Part shown: piece by piece, positions 29,339-39,221 of the stretch
Position numbering within the stretch: position 1 is the first letter of the stretch
Layout of the letters: each line of letters begins with the position of its first letter
Assembly (NCBI RefSeq): GCF_017488845.2
Contig: NZ_CP083370.1
Coordinates: 558,001 to 622,000, forward strand
Origin: Ensifer canadensis
Lineage (GTDB): Bacteria > Pseudomonadota > Alphaproteobacteria > Rhizobiales > Rhizobiaceae
Length of the DNA stretch: 64,000 bases
Direction of reading: 5' to 3'
The notes under the pieces: model-generated
The model's database searches: none
Told to the model about the DNA's origin: nothing
Seen by the model: only the letters and a program-made list of their open reading frames with translations
Position numbers and translations under genes: made by a program

Positions 29339-29436
29339 TGGGAAAGAAACAGAAGCCGCCGATCCCGGCGGCTTCACCCCGCCGGAGAACCGGCAAAAGA
29401 CGGCCCGTATGGGCAAAAGACGATCAAGGACGAGAC

Positions 29437-30393
29437 ATGACGGTCATCGACAATCACGAAGCAGTTGGCAGGGGTGGTGCACCGCGCCTGTCCGAGGCCT
29501 CTGCACGCGATTATTTCGAGCTTCTGAAACCCCGCGTCATGTCGCTCGTTGTGTTCACTGCGCTTGCAGGCCTCGTGCTTGCACCCGGACATATCAATCC
29601 CTTCATTGGTTTCATCGCCATCCTGTGCATCGCTGTTGGCGCCGGCGCCTCAGGCGCGCTCAATATGTGGTATGACGCCGACATCGACGCGGTCATGACC
29701 CGCACGGCCAAGCGCCCGATCCCTGCAGGCAAGATCCTGCCCGAGGAAGCCCTCGCCTTCGGCCTGACGCTCTCCGCCTTTTCCGTGATCATCCTCGGGC
29801 TCGCCGTCAATTGGCTCGCAGCCGGGTTGCTCGCCTTCACCATCTTCTTCTACGCCGTCATCTATACGATGTGGCTCAAGCGCTCGACGCCGCAGAACAT
29901 CGTCATCGGCGGTGCTGCCGGTGCCTTCCCGCCGATGATCGGCTGGGCGTGCGTGACCGGCGGCGTATCGGTGGAAAGCATCGTCCTGTTCCTCATCACC
30001 TTCCTGTGGACGCCAGCGCATTTCTGGGCGCTGGCGCTGTTCAAGATGGGCGACTACGGCGCCGTCGGCGTGCCGATGCTGCCCAACGTCTGCGGCCAGG
30101 CAACCACCAAGAAGCAGATCGTCATCTATGCAGTCCTGACGGCCCTGATCGGCATCTGTCCCACCTTGCTCGGTTTTGCGAGCATCGGGTATGGCGCGGT
30201 TGCAGCGGCACTAGGCCTGGGCTTCGTTTGGTATTCGATCGGCGTGCTGCGCATGCCTGAGGCGGATGAGCGCATGCTGCCCGCCAAGAAGCTTTTCGCC
30301 TTCTCGATCATGTATCTGTTCGTGATCTTCTCCGCCCTGATGGCGGATCACCTGATCGTCAATATCTGGCTGAATGCCGGGAGTGTTGCCTGA
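29437..30393 (+). CDS. ctaB: Protohaem IX farnesyltransferase (haem O synthase)
   Basis: 318-residue membrane prenyltransferase that makes haem O, the precursor of haem A. Prenyl-diphosphate motif [19 protein letters not shown] and second motif [18 protein letters not shown] are present, with about eight membrane helices. ATG 29437 has AAGGA upstream; the same frame extends further up into the ctaD end and was trimmed. The haem A synthase CtaA is not in this window. The stop overlaps the next start (TGATG). Confidence 0.96.
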   Translation: MTVIDNHEAVGRGGAPRLSEASARDYFELLKPRVMSLVVFTALAGLVLAPGHINPFIGFIAILCIAVGAGASGALNMWYDADIDAVMTRTAKRPIPAGKILPEEALAFGLTLSAFSVIILGLAVNWLAAGLLAFTIFFYAVIYTMWLKRSTPQNIVIGGAAGAFPPMIGWACVTGGVSVESIVLFLITFLWTPAHFWALALFKMGDYGAVGVPMLPNVCGQATTKKQIVIYAVLTALIGICPTLLGFASIGYGAVAAALGLGFVWYSIGVLRMPEADERMLPAKKLFAFSIMYLFVIFSALMADHLIVNIWLNAGSVA

Positions 30394-30533
30394 TGGAAAC
30401 CGTCAAGCTGAACGAAGCCCAGAAGAAGTCCCGCCGCGGCCGCAACATTGCGCTCGGTATCGTGCTGGCTGGCCTGGTCGTCCTCTTTTACGTCGTCACG
30501 CTGATCAAGTTCGGCAACGGCATGGTCAACTGA
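30393..30533 (+). CDS. CoxF-like 46-residue membrane protein of the cta operon
   Basis: A small ORF with one membrane helix (residues about 19-38, starting NIALGIVLAGLVVLFYVVTL) preceded by a basic KKSRRGR segment, so the N-terminus should face the cytoplasm. It overlaps the ctaB stop by 1 nt and ends 12 nt before ctaG. Small proteins at this operon position occur in other alphaproteobacteria (CoxF); they are thought to assist oxidase assembly. Function is inferred from position only. Confidence 0.8.
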   Translation: METVKLNEAQKKSRRGRNIALGIVLAGLVVLFYVVTLIKFGNGMVN

Positions 30534-30545
30534 GGGAAGCGCGAT

Positions 30546-31145
30546 ATGACGACCTCTCAGGACCCTCAGCAGAAGCAGCGCTCCAACGGCGCTATCGTCG
30601 GTACTTGCATTGCCTTCGTCGTCGGCATGACCGGCATGGCCTATGCGGCCGTGCCGCTCTATGACATGTTCTGCCGCGTCACCGGCTATAACGGCACGAC
30701 GCAGCGCGTCGAGCAGGCATCGGATGTCATTCTCGACGAAAAGGTCAAGGTGACCTTCGACGCCAATACCTCCGGCGGCCTGCCGTGGGAGTTCAGGCCG
30801 GTTCAACGCGACATCGATGTGCGGATCGGCGAGACGGTACAGGTGATGTACCGCGCCAAGAACCTTTCGTCGAAGCCGACGACCGGGCAGGCGTCGTTCA
30901 ACGTCACGCCGATGCAGGCCGGTGCCTATTTCAACAAGGTTCAATGCTTCTGCTTTACCGAGACAACACTGCAGCCGGGAGAGGAGATGGAGATGCCGGT
31001 GGTATTCTTCGTCGATCCGGACATGGTCAAGGCGGTAGAGACCAAGGACATCAAGACACTGACACTTTCCTACACCTTCTACCCACGCGAGCCGTCGAAG
31101 CCGGTCGCACAGGTGAAGACGGGCGAAACTGAGAACAAACTTTGA
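30546..31145 (+). CDS. ctaG: Cytochrome c oxidase assembly protein CtaG/Cox11
   Basis: 199-residue copper chaperone that inserts CuB into subunit I. One N-terminal membrane helix ([20 protein letters not shown]), then [17 protein letters not shown] and the copper-binding CFCF motif in [22 protein letters not shown] ribosome site precedes ATG 30546. Confidence 0.97.
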   Translation: MTTSQDPQQKQRSNGAIVGTCIAFVVGMTGMAYAAVPLYDMFCRVTGYNGTTQRVEQASDVILDEKVKVTFDANTSGGLPWEFRPVQRDIDVRIGETVQVMYRAKNLSSKPTTGQASFNVTPMQAGAYFNKVQCFCFTETTLQPGEEMEMPVVFFVDPDMVKAVETKDIKTLTLSYTFYPREPSKPVAQVKTGETENKL

Positions 31146-31209
31146 CTGGAGGCCCGTTTCGGCTATGCCGAAAGGGCGACAAGAGAAAGACCTATCGGGG
31201 ATTACTGAC

Positions 31210-32088
31210 ATGGCCGATGCACATCAGAAGAATCACGACTACCACATCATCGACCCGAGCCCCTGGCCGTTGCTTGCCTCGATCGGCGCATTCGTCATGG
31301 CGTTCGGCGGTGTCGGCTACATGCGCTATCTCTCGGGCGGCTCCTTCAAGCTGTTCGGCGCTGACCTTGCCAATCCGTGGGTCTTCTTCATCGGCCTCAC
31401 AGTCGTTCTCTACACCATGTACGGCTGGTGGTCGGACACGGTGAAGGAAGCGCACGAGGGTCACCACACCCGCGTCGTCTCGCTGCACCTGCGCTACGGC
31501 ATGATCATGTTCATCGCTTCGGAAGTGATGTTCTTCGTCGCCTGGTTCTGGGCCTACTTCGACGCCAGCCTGTTCCCGGGCGAAGCCATTCAGGCAACCC
31601 GCGCCGCCTTCACCGGTGGTGTCTGGCCGCCGAAGGGCATCGAGGTTCTCGACCCCTGGCATCTGCCGCTCTACAACACCGTCATCCTGCTGCTTTCCGG
31701 CACGACGGTCACCTGGGCGCACCACGCACTGCTCCACAACGACCGCAAGGGCCTCGTCTACGGCCTGTCGCTGACGGTCGTGCTCGGCGTGCTGTTTTCC
31801 TACGTCCAGGCCTACGAATACGCTCACGCTCCGTTCGCCTTCAAGGACTCGATCTACGGCGCGACCTTCTTCATGGCGACCGGCTTCCACGGCTTCCACG
31901 TTCTCGTTGGTACGATCTTCCTGCTCGTCTGCCTGCTGCGCGCGCTGCGTGGCGACTTCACGCCGAAGCAGCACTTCGGCTTCGAAGCGGCGGCCTGGTA
32001 CTGGCACTTCGTTGACGTCGTCTGGCTGTTCCTCTTCTTCTCCATCTACATCTGGGGTGGTTGGGGCGCGCCGGTCGCTCACATGTAA
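31210..32088 (+). CDS. ctaE: Cytochrome c oxidase (aa3) subunit III
   Basis: 292 residues and seven helices; stabilises the catalytic core and lipid/O2 access. Signature stretches: [36 protein letters not shown] and [18 protein letters not shown] 31210 ([12 protein letters not shown]) has GGGGA upstream. It is followed by a strong terminator, so the five-gene oxidase core ends here. Confidence 0.96.
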   Translation: MADAHQKNHDYHIIDPSPWPLLASIGAFVMAFGGVGYMRYLSGGSFKLFGADLANPWVFFIGLTVVLYTMYGWWSDTVKEAHEGHHTRVVSLHLRYGMIMFIASEVMFFVAWFWAYFDASLFPGEAIQATRAAFTGGVWPPKGIEVLDPWHLPLYNTVILLLSGTTVTWAHHALLHNDRKGLVYGLSLTVVLGVLFSYVQAYEYAHAPFAFKDSIYGATFFMATGFHGFHVLVGTIFLLVCLLRALRGDFTPKQHFGFEAAAWYWHFVDVVWLFLFFSIYIWGGWGAPVAHM

Positions 32089-32114
32089 GAAGATTTGAGC
32101 GCAAGCTCTTCTCG

Positions 32115-32151
32115 ATAAGGCGGCTGCGACCATGCAGCCGCCTTATTTTTT
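32115..32151 (+). terminator. Strong intrinsic terminator after ctaE
   Basis: An 11-bp core stem AAGGCGGCTGC/GCAGCCGCCTT (extending through ATAAGG/CCTTAT) with a 6-nt loop is followed by ATTTTTTG. It is 27 bp after the ctaE stop. Confidence 0.9.
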
Positions 32152-32187
32152 GTTTGCATTACGGCGGAATCGATGGGGCGAGCCGAC

Positions 32188-32682
32188 ATGAATATTCGCG
32201 TGGCTGCGGTGACGACGGCCTGGCTTCTGGCAGGATGCTTTTCAGCCTCTGCCGGCGATCCGGCCGACCGCGTGGTGGTGCACAAGGAGAAGCGCATCCT
32301 GCAGCTCTACCGGGGTGGAGAGATGCTGCGCCAGTATTCGGTCGCTCTTGGCGGCAATCCCATCGGTCACAAGGAACGCGAAGGTGACCGGCGAACGCCG
32401 GAAGGCCTCTATGTCCTCGATTGGCGCAACGACAAGAGCGGCTATCACCTGTCGATGCACGTCTCCTATCCGAGACCCGAGGATATCAAGGCAGCGGCAG
32501 CTAAGGGCGTCGACCCCGGTGGCATGATCATGATCCACGGCCAGCGCAATTATTTCGGCTGGCTGGCGTTTATGACGCAGATGTTCGATTGGACGGACGG
32601 CTGCATTGCGGTTACGAATGCCGAAATGGATGAAATCTGGGACCTGGTTCCCAACAACACCCCGATCGAGATCAATCCGTGA
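32188..32682 (+). CDS. L,D-transpeptidase family lipoprotein (YkuD domain)
   Basis: 164 residues from ATG 32188. The N-terminus ends in a lipobox (WLLAGC), so it should be a lipoprotein. The YkuD domain runs from VVVHKEKRILQLYRGGE to the catalytic motif HGQRN...DWTDGCIAVTNAEM (catalytic Cys in DGCIAV). Such enzymes make 3-3 peptidoglycan crosslinks or attach proteins to it. It overlaps the DUF983 gene by 4 nt (GTGA), so it belongs to the unit LDT-DUF983-SURF1. Confidence 0.88.
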   Translation: MNIRVAAVTTAWLLAGCFSASAGDPADRVVVHKEKRILQLYRGGEMLRQYSVALGGNPIGHKEREGDRRTPEGLYVLDWRNDKSGYHLSMHVSYPRPEDIKAAAAKGVDPGGMIMIHGQRNYFGWLAFMTQMFDWTDGCIAVTNAEMDEIWDLVPNNTPIEINP

Positions 32683-33062
32683 GTGACGACAAAGCCCTCT
32701 ATCCGCCGGTCGACCCGGTCATGGCAGGTATCAAAGGCCATTGCCCGCGATGCGGCCAGGGAAAGCTGTTCGATGGGTTCCTGACGGTAAAGCCCGCCTG
32801 CGCCAGCTGCGATCTCGACTATCGTTTCGCCGATTCCGGCGATGGTCCTGTCGTCTTCGTCATCCTGATTGTCGGCTTCATCGTCGTCGGTGCGGCACTG
32901 TGGATGGAGGTAAACCTCAATCCACCGCTCTGGCTGCATTTCCTGCTCTGGATACCGCTGGCGATCGTGCTCAGCCTCGGCCTGACGCGCATGCTGAAGG
33001 GCATCCTTATCAACCTGCAGTATCGCAACAACGCGCGGCCCGGCGAGATCGACCGTGGCTGA
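32679..33062 (+). CDS. DUF983 membrane protein with zinc ribbon
   Basis: 127 residues. The N-terminus has two CxxC pairs (CPRCGQGKLFDGFL and CASCD) forming a zinc-ribbon-like site, followed by two membrane helices (VVFVILIVGFIVVGAAL and PPLWLHFLLWIPLAIVLSLG). GTG start overlaps the L,D-transpeptidase stop. DUF983 genes sit in cytochrome oxidase clusters of alphaproteobacteria next to surf1; the role is unknown but probably in oxidase assembly. Confidence 0.88.
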   Translation: MSDDKALYPPVDPVMAGIKGHCPRCGQGKLFDGFLTVKPACASCDLDYRFADSGDGPVVFVILIVGFIVVGAALWMEVNLNPPLWLHFLLWIPLAIVLSLGLTRMLKGILINLQYRNNARPGEIDRG

Positions 33063-33798
33063 GATCGAGACCAGGAAGAAGGGCAGCCTTGTTGCGCGCC
33101 TCGGCGCATTCGCCGTGCTCGCTATCGTCTTCGCCATCCTCATTTCGCTCGGCACCTGGCAGATGCAGCGGCTGCACTGGAAAGAGGGCCTGCTTCAAGC
33201 GATCGCTGAACGGCGGTCGGCGCCGCCGGTGACGCTTGCCGAGGTCGAAAAGATTTCAGCCGAAGGCGGCGATATCGATTATCGCACCGTCAATGTTTCC
33301 GGCACCTTCGACCACAGCAAGGAGCGGCACTTCTTCGCGACCTACAACGGTCGCACCGGCTACTATGTCTTTACGCCGCTGAATATCGAGGACGGCCGTG
33401 CCTTGTTCGTCAACCGCGGTTTCGTTCCCTTCGAACTGAAGGATTCGTCGACCCGTCTCGCGGGCGAGCTTCCGGCGTCCGTGGCCATCCATGGCCTCGC
33501 AAGGCCGAAGCTCGCCGAAAAGCCGTCGTCGCTGGTCCCGGACAATGACCTCGCCAAGAATATCTTTTACTGGAAGGACCTCGACACGATGGCATCTTCG
33601 GTCGGGCTTCCCGCCGAGAAGGTCGTACCGTTCTTCGTCGACGCCGATGCTACGCCCAATCCGGGTGGGCTTCCGATCGGCGGCGTTACCCAGTTCGACC
33701 TGCCGAACAGCCATCTGCAATACGCGCTGACCTGGTACGGTCTTGCCGGAGCCCTGGTCGTCGTCAGCGGCGTTTTTCTGATGCGGCGCAAGCCATAG
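33055..33798 (+). CDS. SURF1 family cytochrome oxidase biogenesis protein
   Basis: 247 residues from GTG 33055, overlapping DUF983 by 8 nt. Two membrane helices flank a periplasmic domain: N-terminal VLAIVFAILISLGTWQMQRL (the GTWQxxR motif) and C-terminal YALTWYGLAGALVVV. FVNRGFVP is the other family signature. It assists haem A insertion into subunit I. Confidence 0.93.
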   Translation: MAEIETRKKGSLVARLGAFAVLAIVFAILISLGTWQMQRLHWKEGLLQAIAERRSAPPVTLAEVEKISAEGGDIDYRTVNVSGTFDHSKERHFFATYNGRTGYYVFTPLNIEDGRALFVNRGFVPFELKDSSTRLAGELPASVAIHGLARPKLAEKPSSLVPDNDLAKNIFYWKDLDTMASSVGLPAEKVVPFFVDADATPNPGGLPIGGVTQFDLPNSHLQYALTWYGLAGALVVVSGVFLMRRKP

Positions 33799-33806
33799 GC
33801 GGGCCT

Positions 33807-33911
33807 CTACAGCGCCGCGCGTCTTATTATCGCAAAGGTCGCTGTAGCACTTTGATTTGCTGCATGTTTTTATCCTTAAATCGAATAGGACTTAAGGAAA
33901 CAGGCTGTAGC
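33807..33911. repeat. RIME-like mosaic repeat after SURF1 gene
   Basis: A nearly full copy of about 105 bp: TACAGCGCCGCGCGTCTTAT, then CGCAAAGGTCGCTGTAGCAC, TTTGCTGCATG and the second palindrome CCTTAAATCG...ACTTAAGG. The first hairpin is degenerate here (TTATTATCGC). It is inverted relative to the copies at 24504 and 46489. Confidence 0.8.
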
Positions 33912-33952
33912 GCCGTGCTATCCCTGACCGACGCAGTTGGGGGACATGTGGA

Positions 33953-34318
33953 ATGGGTTTGATATCGACGATCCTGATCGCGCTGACGGCGCTGTTGCAT
34001 CTCGGTTTTCTCGTGCTGGAGATGTTTCTGTGGACGAGGCCTGAGGGACGTTCGGTGTTCCGCATGACGGTGGAGCAGGCGGAAGCGACCCGGGTGCTCG
34101 CCGCCAACCAGGGGCTTTACAACGGCTTTCTCGCAGCTGGTCTTTTCTGGTCTCTTCTGCAGCCGGAGGCGTCATTTGCCTTCGAGTTGAAGGTGTTCTT
34201 CCTTGTGTGCGTGATCGTTGCCGCTATATATGGCGCGTGGTCCGTCAAGCCGCGCATCCTGTTGATCCAGGGCGGCCCGGCGATTGCAGCCCTTGTTTTC
34301 GTTCTACTGGCATCCTGA
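33953..34318 (+). CDS. DUF1304 membrane protein
   Basis: 121 residues and four predicted helices. Family features: ALLHLGFLVLEMFLWTRPEG and AANQGLYNGFLAAGLFW, then a helix pair at the C-terminus. No function is known. It ends 3 bp before ispH on the same strand and is probably co-transcribed with it. Confidence 0.85.
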   Translation: MGLISTILIALTALLHLGFLVLEMFLWTRPEGRSVFRMTVEQAEATRVLAANQGLYNGFLAAGLFWSLLQPEASFAFELKVFFLVCVIVAAIYGAWSVKPRILLIQGGPAIAALVFVLLAS

Positions 34319-34321
34319 TCC

Positions 34322-35329
34322 ATGGCATCATCCGCGGCAAAATCCCCGATCACCATTCGCATTTGCGGGCCGCGCGGTTTCTGCGCCGGCGTCGACCGGG
34401 CGATCCAGATCGTCGTCCTGGCGCTGAAGGAATTCGGCGCGCCGGTCTATGTTCGCCACGAGATCGTGCATAATCGTTATGTGGTCGAAGGGCTGGAAGC
34501 CAAGGGTGCCATTTTCGTCGAGGAACTCGACGAGATCCCGCCGGAGCATCGCAAGCAGCCGGTGGTGTTTTCCGCCCATGGCGTGCCGAAATCGGTGCCT
34601 GCGGATGCCGATACACGCAATCTCTTCTATCTCGACGCCACATGTCCGCTGGTCTCTAAGGTGCACAAGCAGGCGATGCGCCACAACCGGCTGGGCCGCC
34701 ACGTGGTGCTGATCGGCCATGCCGGTCACCCCGAAGTCATCGGCACCATGGGGCAACTGCCGGAAGGCGCGGTATCGCTCGTCGAGACGATCGAGGATGC
34801 GGACGTCTATATGCCGCCGGATCCGGAAAATCTCGGTTTTGTTACCCAGACCACACTCTCCGTCGACGACACTGCCGGGGTCATCAAGCGGCTGCATGAG
34901 CGCTTCCCCAATCTGACTGCGCCGGCTGCGGACTCGATCTGCTATGCCACCACCAACCGCCAGGAAGCGGTCAAGCAGGCGGCACCCGGCTGCGATCTGT
35001 TCCTGGTTGTCGGTGCGCCGAACTCGTCGAACTCCAAGCGCCTGGTCGAAGTGGCGCTGAAAGCCGGCGCGAAAAAGTCCGTTCTCGTGCAGCGGGCAGC
35101 GGAAATCGACTGGGATTCGATCGGCGAAATCTCGACCGTCGGCCTGTCTGCCGGCGCATCGGCGCCTGAGGTCATCGTCAACGAGATCATCGAGGCGTTC
35201 CGCGAGCGCTACGACGCCGTCGTTGAACTTGCCGACACCGTCGAGGAAAATGAGAACTTCCTCGTCAACCGCGAGATCCGGCACGTGCCGCTGACCGCCG
35301 CCGACATGGCCTTCGTCAACGGCGAATAA
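34322..35329 (+). CDS. ispH: 4-hydroxy-3-methylbut-2-enyl diphosphate reductase
   Basis: [4Fe-4S] enzyme that makes isopentenyl and dimethylallyl diphosphate, the last MEP step. 335 residues. The three cluster Cys are C21 ([11 protein letters not shown]), C108 (LDATCPLV) and C207 ([11 protein letters not shown]). [15 protein letters not shown] and the preceding TNRQ motif complete the active site. Together with dxs at the window start it covers both ends of the pathway. thrB follows 36 bp later. Confidence 0.97.
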   Translation: MASSAAKSPITIRICGPRGFCAGVDRAIQIVVLALKEFGAPVYVRHEIVHNRYVVEGLEAKGAIFVEELDEIPPEHRKQPVVFSAHGVPKSVPADADTRNLFYLDATCPLVSKVHKQAMRHNRLGRHVVLIGHAGHPEVIGTMGQLPEGAVSLVETIEDADVYMPPDPENLGFVTQTTLSVDDTAGVIKRLHERFPNLTAPAADSICYATTNRQEAVKQAAPGCDLFLVVGAPNSSNSKRLVEVALKAGAKKSVLVQRAAEIDWDSIGEISTVGLSAGASAPEVIVNEIIEAFRERYDAVVELADTVEENENFLVNREIRHVPLTAADMAFVNGE

Positions 35330-35365
35330 CCCGCATATCTTGCCCGCATTTGAAAGTGAACGACC

Positions 35366-36346
35366 GTGGCAGTTTACACCGATATCACGGAAGACGACCT
35401 GAGCGCCTTTCTCGAGGCCTATGACGTCGGCCAGCTGACGTCCTACAAGGGCATCGCCGAGGGGGTCGAAAACTCCAACTTCCTGCTGCACACGACAAAG
35501 GGCGCCTATATCCTCACGCTCTACGAGAAGCGGGTGAACGCAGGTGACCTGCCGTTCTTCCTGGGGCTGATGCATCATCTGACCGATCGCGGGCTTTCCT
35601 GTCCGCTGCCCCTGCCGCGCTCCGACGGCGAACTGCTGGGCGAATTGTCCGGCCGTCCGGCCGCCATGATTTCGTTCCTCGAAGGCATGTGGCTTCGCAA
35701 GCCGGAGGCCAAGCATTGCCGCGAGGTCGGCAGGGCGTTGGCTGAGATGCATGTCGCTAGCCAGGGCTTCGACCTGAGGCGCACCAATGCGCTTTCGGTC
35801 GGCGGTTGGCGGCCGCTATGGGTCAATTCCGAGGCGCGCGCCGACGAGGTGCAGACCGGCCTTAAGGACGAGATTTCCGCCGAGCTTGCGCATCTCGAGA
35901 GCCATTGGCCGAAATCGCTGCCGGATGGTGTCATCCATGCCGATCTGTTCCCCGACAATGTCTTCTTCCTCGGCGACCAGCTTTCCGGCCTGATCGACTT
36001 CTATTTCGCCTGCAACGATTATCTCGCCTACGATGTGGCGGTCTGCCTCAACTCGTGGTGCTTCGAAAAGAACGGCTCCTACAATATCACCAAGGGCATG
36101 GCGCTGCTTTCGGGTTATGAGAGCGTGCGCAAGCTGACGGCGGATGAGGTCGAAGCCCTGCCGCTGCTCTGCCGCGGTTCGGCACTGCGCTTCTTCCTGA
36201 CGCGCCTCTACGACTGGCTGATGACGCCGGCCGGCGCCTTGGTGGTGAAGAAGGATCCGCTCGAATATTTGACGAAGATCCGGTTCCACCGGGCGATCGT
36301 TTCCAGCGCCGAATACGGCCTCCGGATCGAAGAGACCTCTGCATGA
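35366..36346 (+). CDS. thrB: Homoserine kinase (type II, aminoglycoside-phosphotransferase fold)
   Basis: Phosphorylates homoserine for threonine synthesis. 326 residues from GTG 35366 ([20 protein letters not shown]). This is the alphaproteobacterial ThrB of the APH/choline-kinase fold, not the GHMP fold. Brenner motif [14 protein letters not shown] gives the catalytic Asp, followed by [12 protein letters not shown]. The product is used by thrC at 44.3 kb. It overlaps rnhA by 4 nt. Confidence 0.95.
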   Translation: MAVYTDITEDDLSAFLEAYDVGQLTSYKGIAEGVENSNFLLHTTKGAYILTLYEKRVNAGDLPFFLGLMHHLTDRGLSCPLPLPRSDGELLGELSGRPAAMISFLEGMWLRKPEAKHCREVGRALAEMHVASQGFDLRRTNALSVGGWRPLWVNSEARADEVQTGLKDEISAELAHLESHWPKSLPDGVIHADLFPDNVFFLGDQLSGLIDFYFACNDYLAYDVAVCLNSWCFEKNGSYNITKGMALLSGYESVRKLTADEVEALPLLCRGSALRFFLTRLYDWLMTPAGALVVKKDPLEYLTKIRFHRAIVSSAEYGLRIEETSA

Positions 36347-36807
36347 AACACGTTGATATTTTTACGGACGGCGCCTGCTCGGGCAACCCCGGGCCGGGCG
36401 GCTGGGGCGCGGTGCTGCGCTACGGCGAGGTGGAAAAGGATATGTGCGGGGGCGAGGCGGAAACGACCAACAACCGCATGGAGCTTCTGGCGGCGATCTC
36501 GGCGCTGGATGCGCTGAAGAACGCCTGCGAGGTCGACCTGCATACCGACAGCAAATATGTGATGGACGGCATCTCCAAGTGGATCCACGGCTGGAAGAAA
36601 AACGGCTGGAAGACCGCGGACAAGAAGCCGGTGAAGAACGGCGAACTCTGGCAGGCGCTGGACGAGGCCAACCGCCGCCATAAAGTCACCTGGCACTGGG
36701 TTAAGGGCCATGCCGGCCATCCGGAAAACGAGCGCGCCGACGAACTCGCCCGCAAGGGCATGGAGCCCTACAAGAAGGGGCGCCGTCCGGATCCTCTCGC
36801 AAAATGA
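36343..36807 (+). CDS. rnhA: Ribonuclease HI
   Basis: 154 residues; cleaves RNA in RNA-DNA hybrids. The DEDD active site is complete: [31 protein letters not shown] and NERADELA. It starts in an ATGA overlap with thrB, so translation is coupled. A bidirectional terminator follows. Confidence 0.97.
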   Translation: MKHVDIFTDGACSGNPGPGGWGAVLRYGEVEKDMCGGEAETTNNRMELLAAISALDALKNACEVDLHTDSKYVMDGISKWIHGWKKNGWKTADKKPVKNGELWQALDEANRRHKVTWHWVKGHAGHPENERADELARKGMEPYKKGRRPDPLAK

Positions 36808-36834
36808 AAAACGGGCCGCATGGCCCGTTTTTCA
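36807..36834. terminator. Bidirectional intrinsic terminator between rnhA and peroxiredoxin
   Basis: AAACGGGCC/GGCCCGTTT stem with a 4-nt loop, with an A-run before and a T-run after. It can serve the convergent rnhA and peroxiredoxin genes. Confidence 0.85.
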
Positions 36835-36853
36835 TTCGCAGTGACGTCTAAGC

Positions 36854-37339
36854 CTAGAGCTGCTCCAGCATCGCGGCGGCGCCCGATACGGTCGCCTGGC
36901 CCGGGCTTTCCTCAAGATTGAGCGTCTTCACCACGCCGTCTTCGACAAGCATCGAATAACGCTTGGAGCGGACGCCGAGCGTGCCGGCGGACAGATCGAT
37001 ATCCATGCCGAGTGCCTTGGTGAACGCGGCATTCCAGTCCGAGAGAAAGTGGATCTTGCCCATGCCGCCCGACGATGTCGCCCAGGCACCCATGACATGC
37101 AGGTCGTTGACGGCAACCACGGCGATATCATCGATACCGCGCGACAGGATCGCGTCACGGTTTTCGAGATAGCCGGGCAGATGGTTGAGCGAGCAGGTGG
37201 GGGTAAAGGCGCCCGGCACGGCAAAGAGCACGACGCGCTTGCCCTTGAAAAGCTGTTCGGTCGTCACTTCCACCGGACCATCGGCGGTCTTTTCCTTGAA
37301 GGTAGCAGCGGGCAGCTTGTCTCCGACGGCAATGGTCAC
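36854..37339 (-). CDS. Peroxiredoxin, Prx5 (AhpE/BCP-like, redoxin) type
   Basis: 161-residue thiol peroxidase that reduces H2O2 and alkyl peroxides. The peroxidatic Cys is C49 in PGAFTPTCSLNHLPGY. VNDLHVMGAWA and the C-terminal region are typical of the Prx5 branch. There is no second Cys, so it is a 1-Cys enzyme reduced by another thiol. Single gene. Confidence 0.93.
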   Translation of the reverse strand: MTIAVGDKLPAATFKEKTADGPVEVTTEQLFKGKRVVLFAVPGAFTPTCSLNHLPGYLENRDAILSRGIDDIAVVAVNDLHVMGAWATSSGGMGKIHFLSDWNAAFTKALGMDIDLSAGTLGVRSKRYSMLVEDGVVKTLNLEESPGQATVSGAAAMLEQL

Positions 37340-37478
37340 GGCATTCTCCTTGCGTTGCGCGCATGGCCAGACCGGCGTTCCGGCAGGGCGTTGTCGCGGC
37401 TTGAGTTGTGCGTCCGGGTGTCTCCGGCGATTGTTTTTGGACCCAACCGCCTGAAACCGGCAAGACTATAGAGGCGCA

Positions 37479-38333
37479 TCAATCAAAGGCAAGGGTCGTT
37501 TCCATGCTGCGCCCGCCGGCGCGCACGGTGAGGATGACCGGCTTTCCCTTCAGCGTCTTATCCTTGCCGGAGAGCCGAACGGGGATCTCGGCCTTTAGCT
37601 CCGCACCTTCCGCCTGAGTGATTGCCGGCTTGCCGAAGGAGACGCCTGAGGCGCCGGCAAGAAACAGTTCGCGGTGCTCCTTGCCGGTGTCCGGCGGTAG
37701 CTTCAACGAGAGGCGCACCGCTGCCTTGTGCTCGTCATAAACGGCGGTTGTCACCTTGAAATCCTCGGAGGGCGGTTCCGGCAGGGCGGCGACTGCACCG
37801 TCGATGCGGGCGGCATCGAGCGGGTTGTCGAAGTCGTCATGCTTGAGCGTCAGATTCAGTTCGCCCTGCACCGGGATGCAGATGTCCTCGCAGATCCCGA
37901 GGAACACCGAGGCGCGGATCTTCACGTCTCCCTTGCCGTGCAGGCGCTTCAGCGTCAAGGGGAAGGCGACTGACTTGTCGTAGCCGACATAGCGCACCAC
38001 CCCGTCGTCGAAGGTCTTGGGCACGGGAAAGCCGATCTTTTCAAGAACGACTCCTTCGGCCGGATCAAGCGTGATCTGCGGGGGAATGCCGCTAGCGCCG
38101 GGCTCGCGCCAATAGGTCTTCCAGCCGGGGTTCAGCTTGACCTCGAGCGTCGCCGGGATCGTGCCATCCTTTTGCAATGGCGCGGCAACAATGCGGATCA
38201 TGCCGCCGGTTGATGTCATCCATTCGCTGGTCGCCGCCTGGGCGCTGGCAGGCAGAAAAAATGCGAGGAGAAGGCTTGCCGTGCCGATGCGCTGGACCAT
38301 GTTCTGATATGTGGGACGTTTGATCATGGCCAA
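37479..38333 (-). CDS. Periplasmic protein with DsbD N-terminal-type thiol domain
   Basis: 284 residues. A signal peptide ends near residue 34 (PASAQAA). The domain matches the DsbD alpha-type fold with a CxxxC pair in GICEDICIPVQGEL; the WKTYWREPGASGIPP segment is also typical. No membrane helices or thioredoxin domain are attached, so the protein may receive electrons from a separate CcdA/DsbD. ATG 38333, 38327 and 38300 are possible starts; the exact one is unclear. Confidence 0.82.
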   Translation of the reverse strand: MAMIKRPTYQNMVQRIGTASLLLAFFLPASAQAATSEWMTSTGGMIRIVAAPLQKDGTIPATLEVKLNPGWKTYWREPGASGIPPQITLDPAEGVVLEKIGFPVPKTFDDGVVRYVGYDKSVAFPLTLKRLHGKGDVKIRASVFLGICEDICIPVQGELNLTLKHDDFDNPLDAARIDGAVAALPEPPSEDFKVTTAVYDEHKAAVRLSLKLPPDTGKEHRELFLAGASGVSFGKPAITQAEGAELKAEIPVRLSGKDKTLKGKPVILTVRAGGRSMETTLAFD

Positions 38334-38496
38334 AGCAATATCGCTTTTGCCGGCAACGCTCCAGACGCCCCTTTGGGCGCGGAGATCATAAATGTTTGAT
38401 CAAGCAGAACAGGGTAAACGCGGTACGTGCATTATTTGGCGGTCGCGACGTTGAAGCGCTTTTCATTTCGCGACGAATTGGTAGGCTGTCCGCATT

Positions 38497-39102
38497 ATGG
38501 CGATACCCATGGCACAGAAGAAACGGGAACGCGGTTTCCTTGACGGTCAGTTCCTGATCGCCATGCCTGGGATGTTTGACACGAATTTTGCCCGCACCGT
38601 CATCTTCATCTGCGCCCATTCGGACGACGGCGCCATGGGCTTCATCCTCAACCGGCCGCAGCAGCTGACCTTCCCCGATGTGCTGATGCACCTCGAAATC
38701 CTCGACGAGGACGAGGCAATCCGTCTGCCGGCGATGACCCGCGATTTCCAGATTCAGGCGGGCGGCCCGGTCGAGACCGGGCGTGGTTTCGTGCTGCACT
38801 CTGACGATTATTTAAGCGATTCCAGCATTCCGGTCAGCGACGATATCTGCCTGACCGCCACGCTCGACATCGTCCGTGCGATCTCGCGCGGGGAGGGGCC
38901 GCACCGGGCGACGATGATGCTGGGTTATGCCGGCTGGGGTCCCGGCCAGCTTGAGGCGGAGATCACCCAGAACGGCTGGCTGACCTGCCCGGCGCGCGAA
39001 GAGCTGATCTTCGACAAGGCGCTCGGCGACAAATACGATCGCGCTCTGGCATTGATGGGCGTCAGCCCGGCGATGCTGTCGATCGAGGCCGGCCACGCCT
39101 GA
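38497..39102 (+). CDS. YqgE/AlgH family protein (UPF0301)
   Basis: 201 residues. Family hallmarks: [40 protein letters not shown] and [15 protein letters not shown]. These proteins have a compact alpha/beta fold with unclear function; AlgH affects alginate regulation in Pseudomonas. ATG 38497 is used; ATG 38509 is also possible. It is divergent from the DsbD-type gene, a pairing also found in related genomes as far as I recall. Confidence 0.88.
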   Translation: MAIPMAQKKRERGFLDGQFLIAMPGMFDTNFARTVIFICAHSDDGAMGFILNRPQQLTFPDVLMHLEILDEDEAIRLPAMTRDFQIQAGGPVETGRGFVLHSDDYLSDSSIPVSDDICLTATLDIVRAISRGEGPHRATMMLGYAGWGPGQLEAEITQNGWLTCPAREELIFDKALGDKYDRALALMGVSPAMLSIEAGHA

Positions 39103-39221
39103 TACCCGGCGCCGAAGATCCGGCCATGAACTGTAATCCAGATTGCCTCAATCAGATTCGTCCATGAGACATCCGAGGCTGCGTGTATCCGCAGCCTTGC
39201 AGTGGCGCACCCTTGTGGAGC

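Noticed and set aside
34328-35752. Minus-strand 474-residue ORF
   Set aside because: It is antisense to ispH and thrB, both of which have intact active sites.
38390-38405. FNR-like box near TTTGATCAAG
   Set aside because: TTGATCAA lacks the 4-nt spacer of the FNR/FixK consensus.
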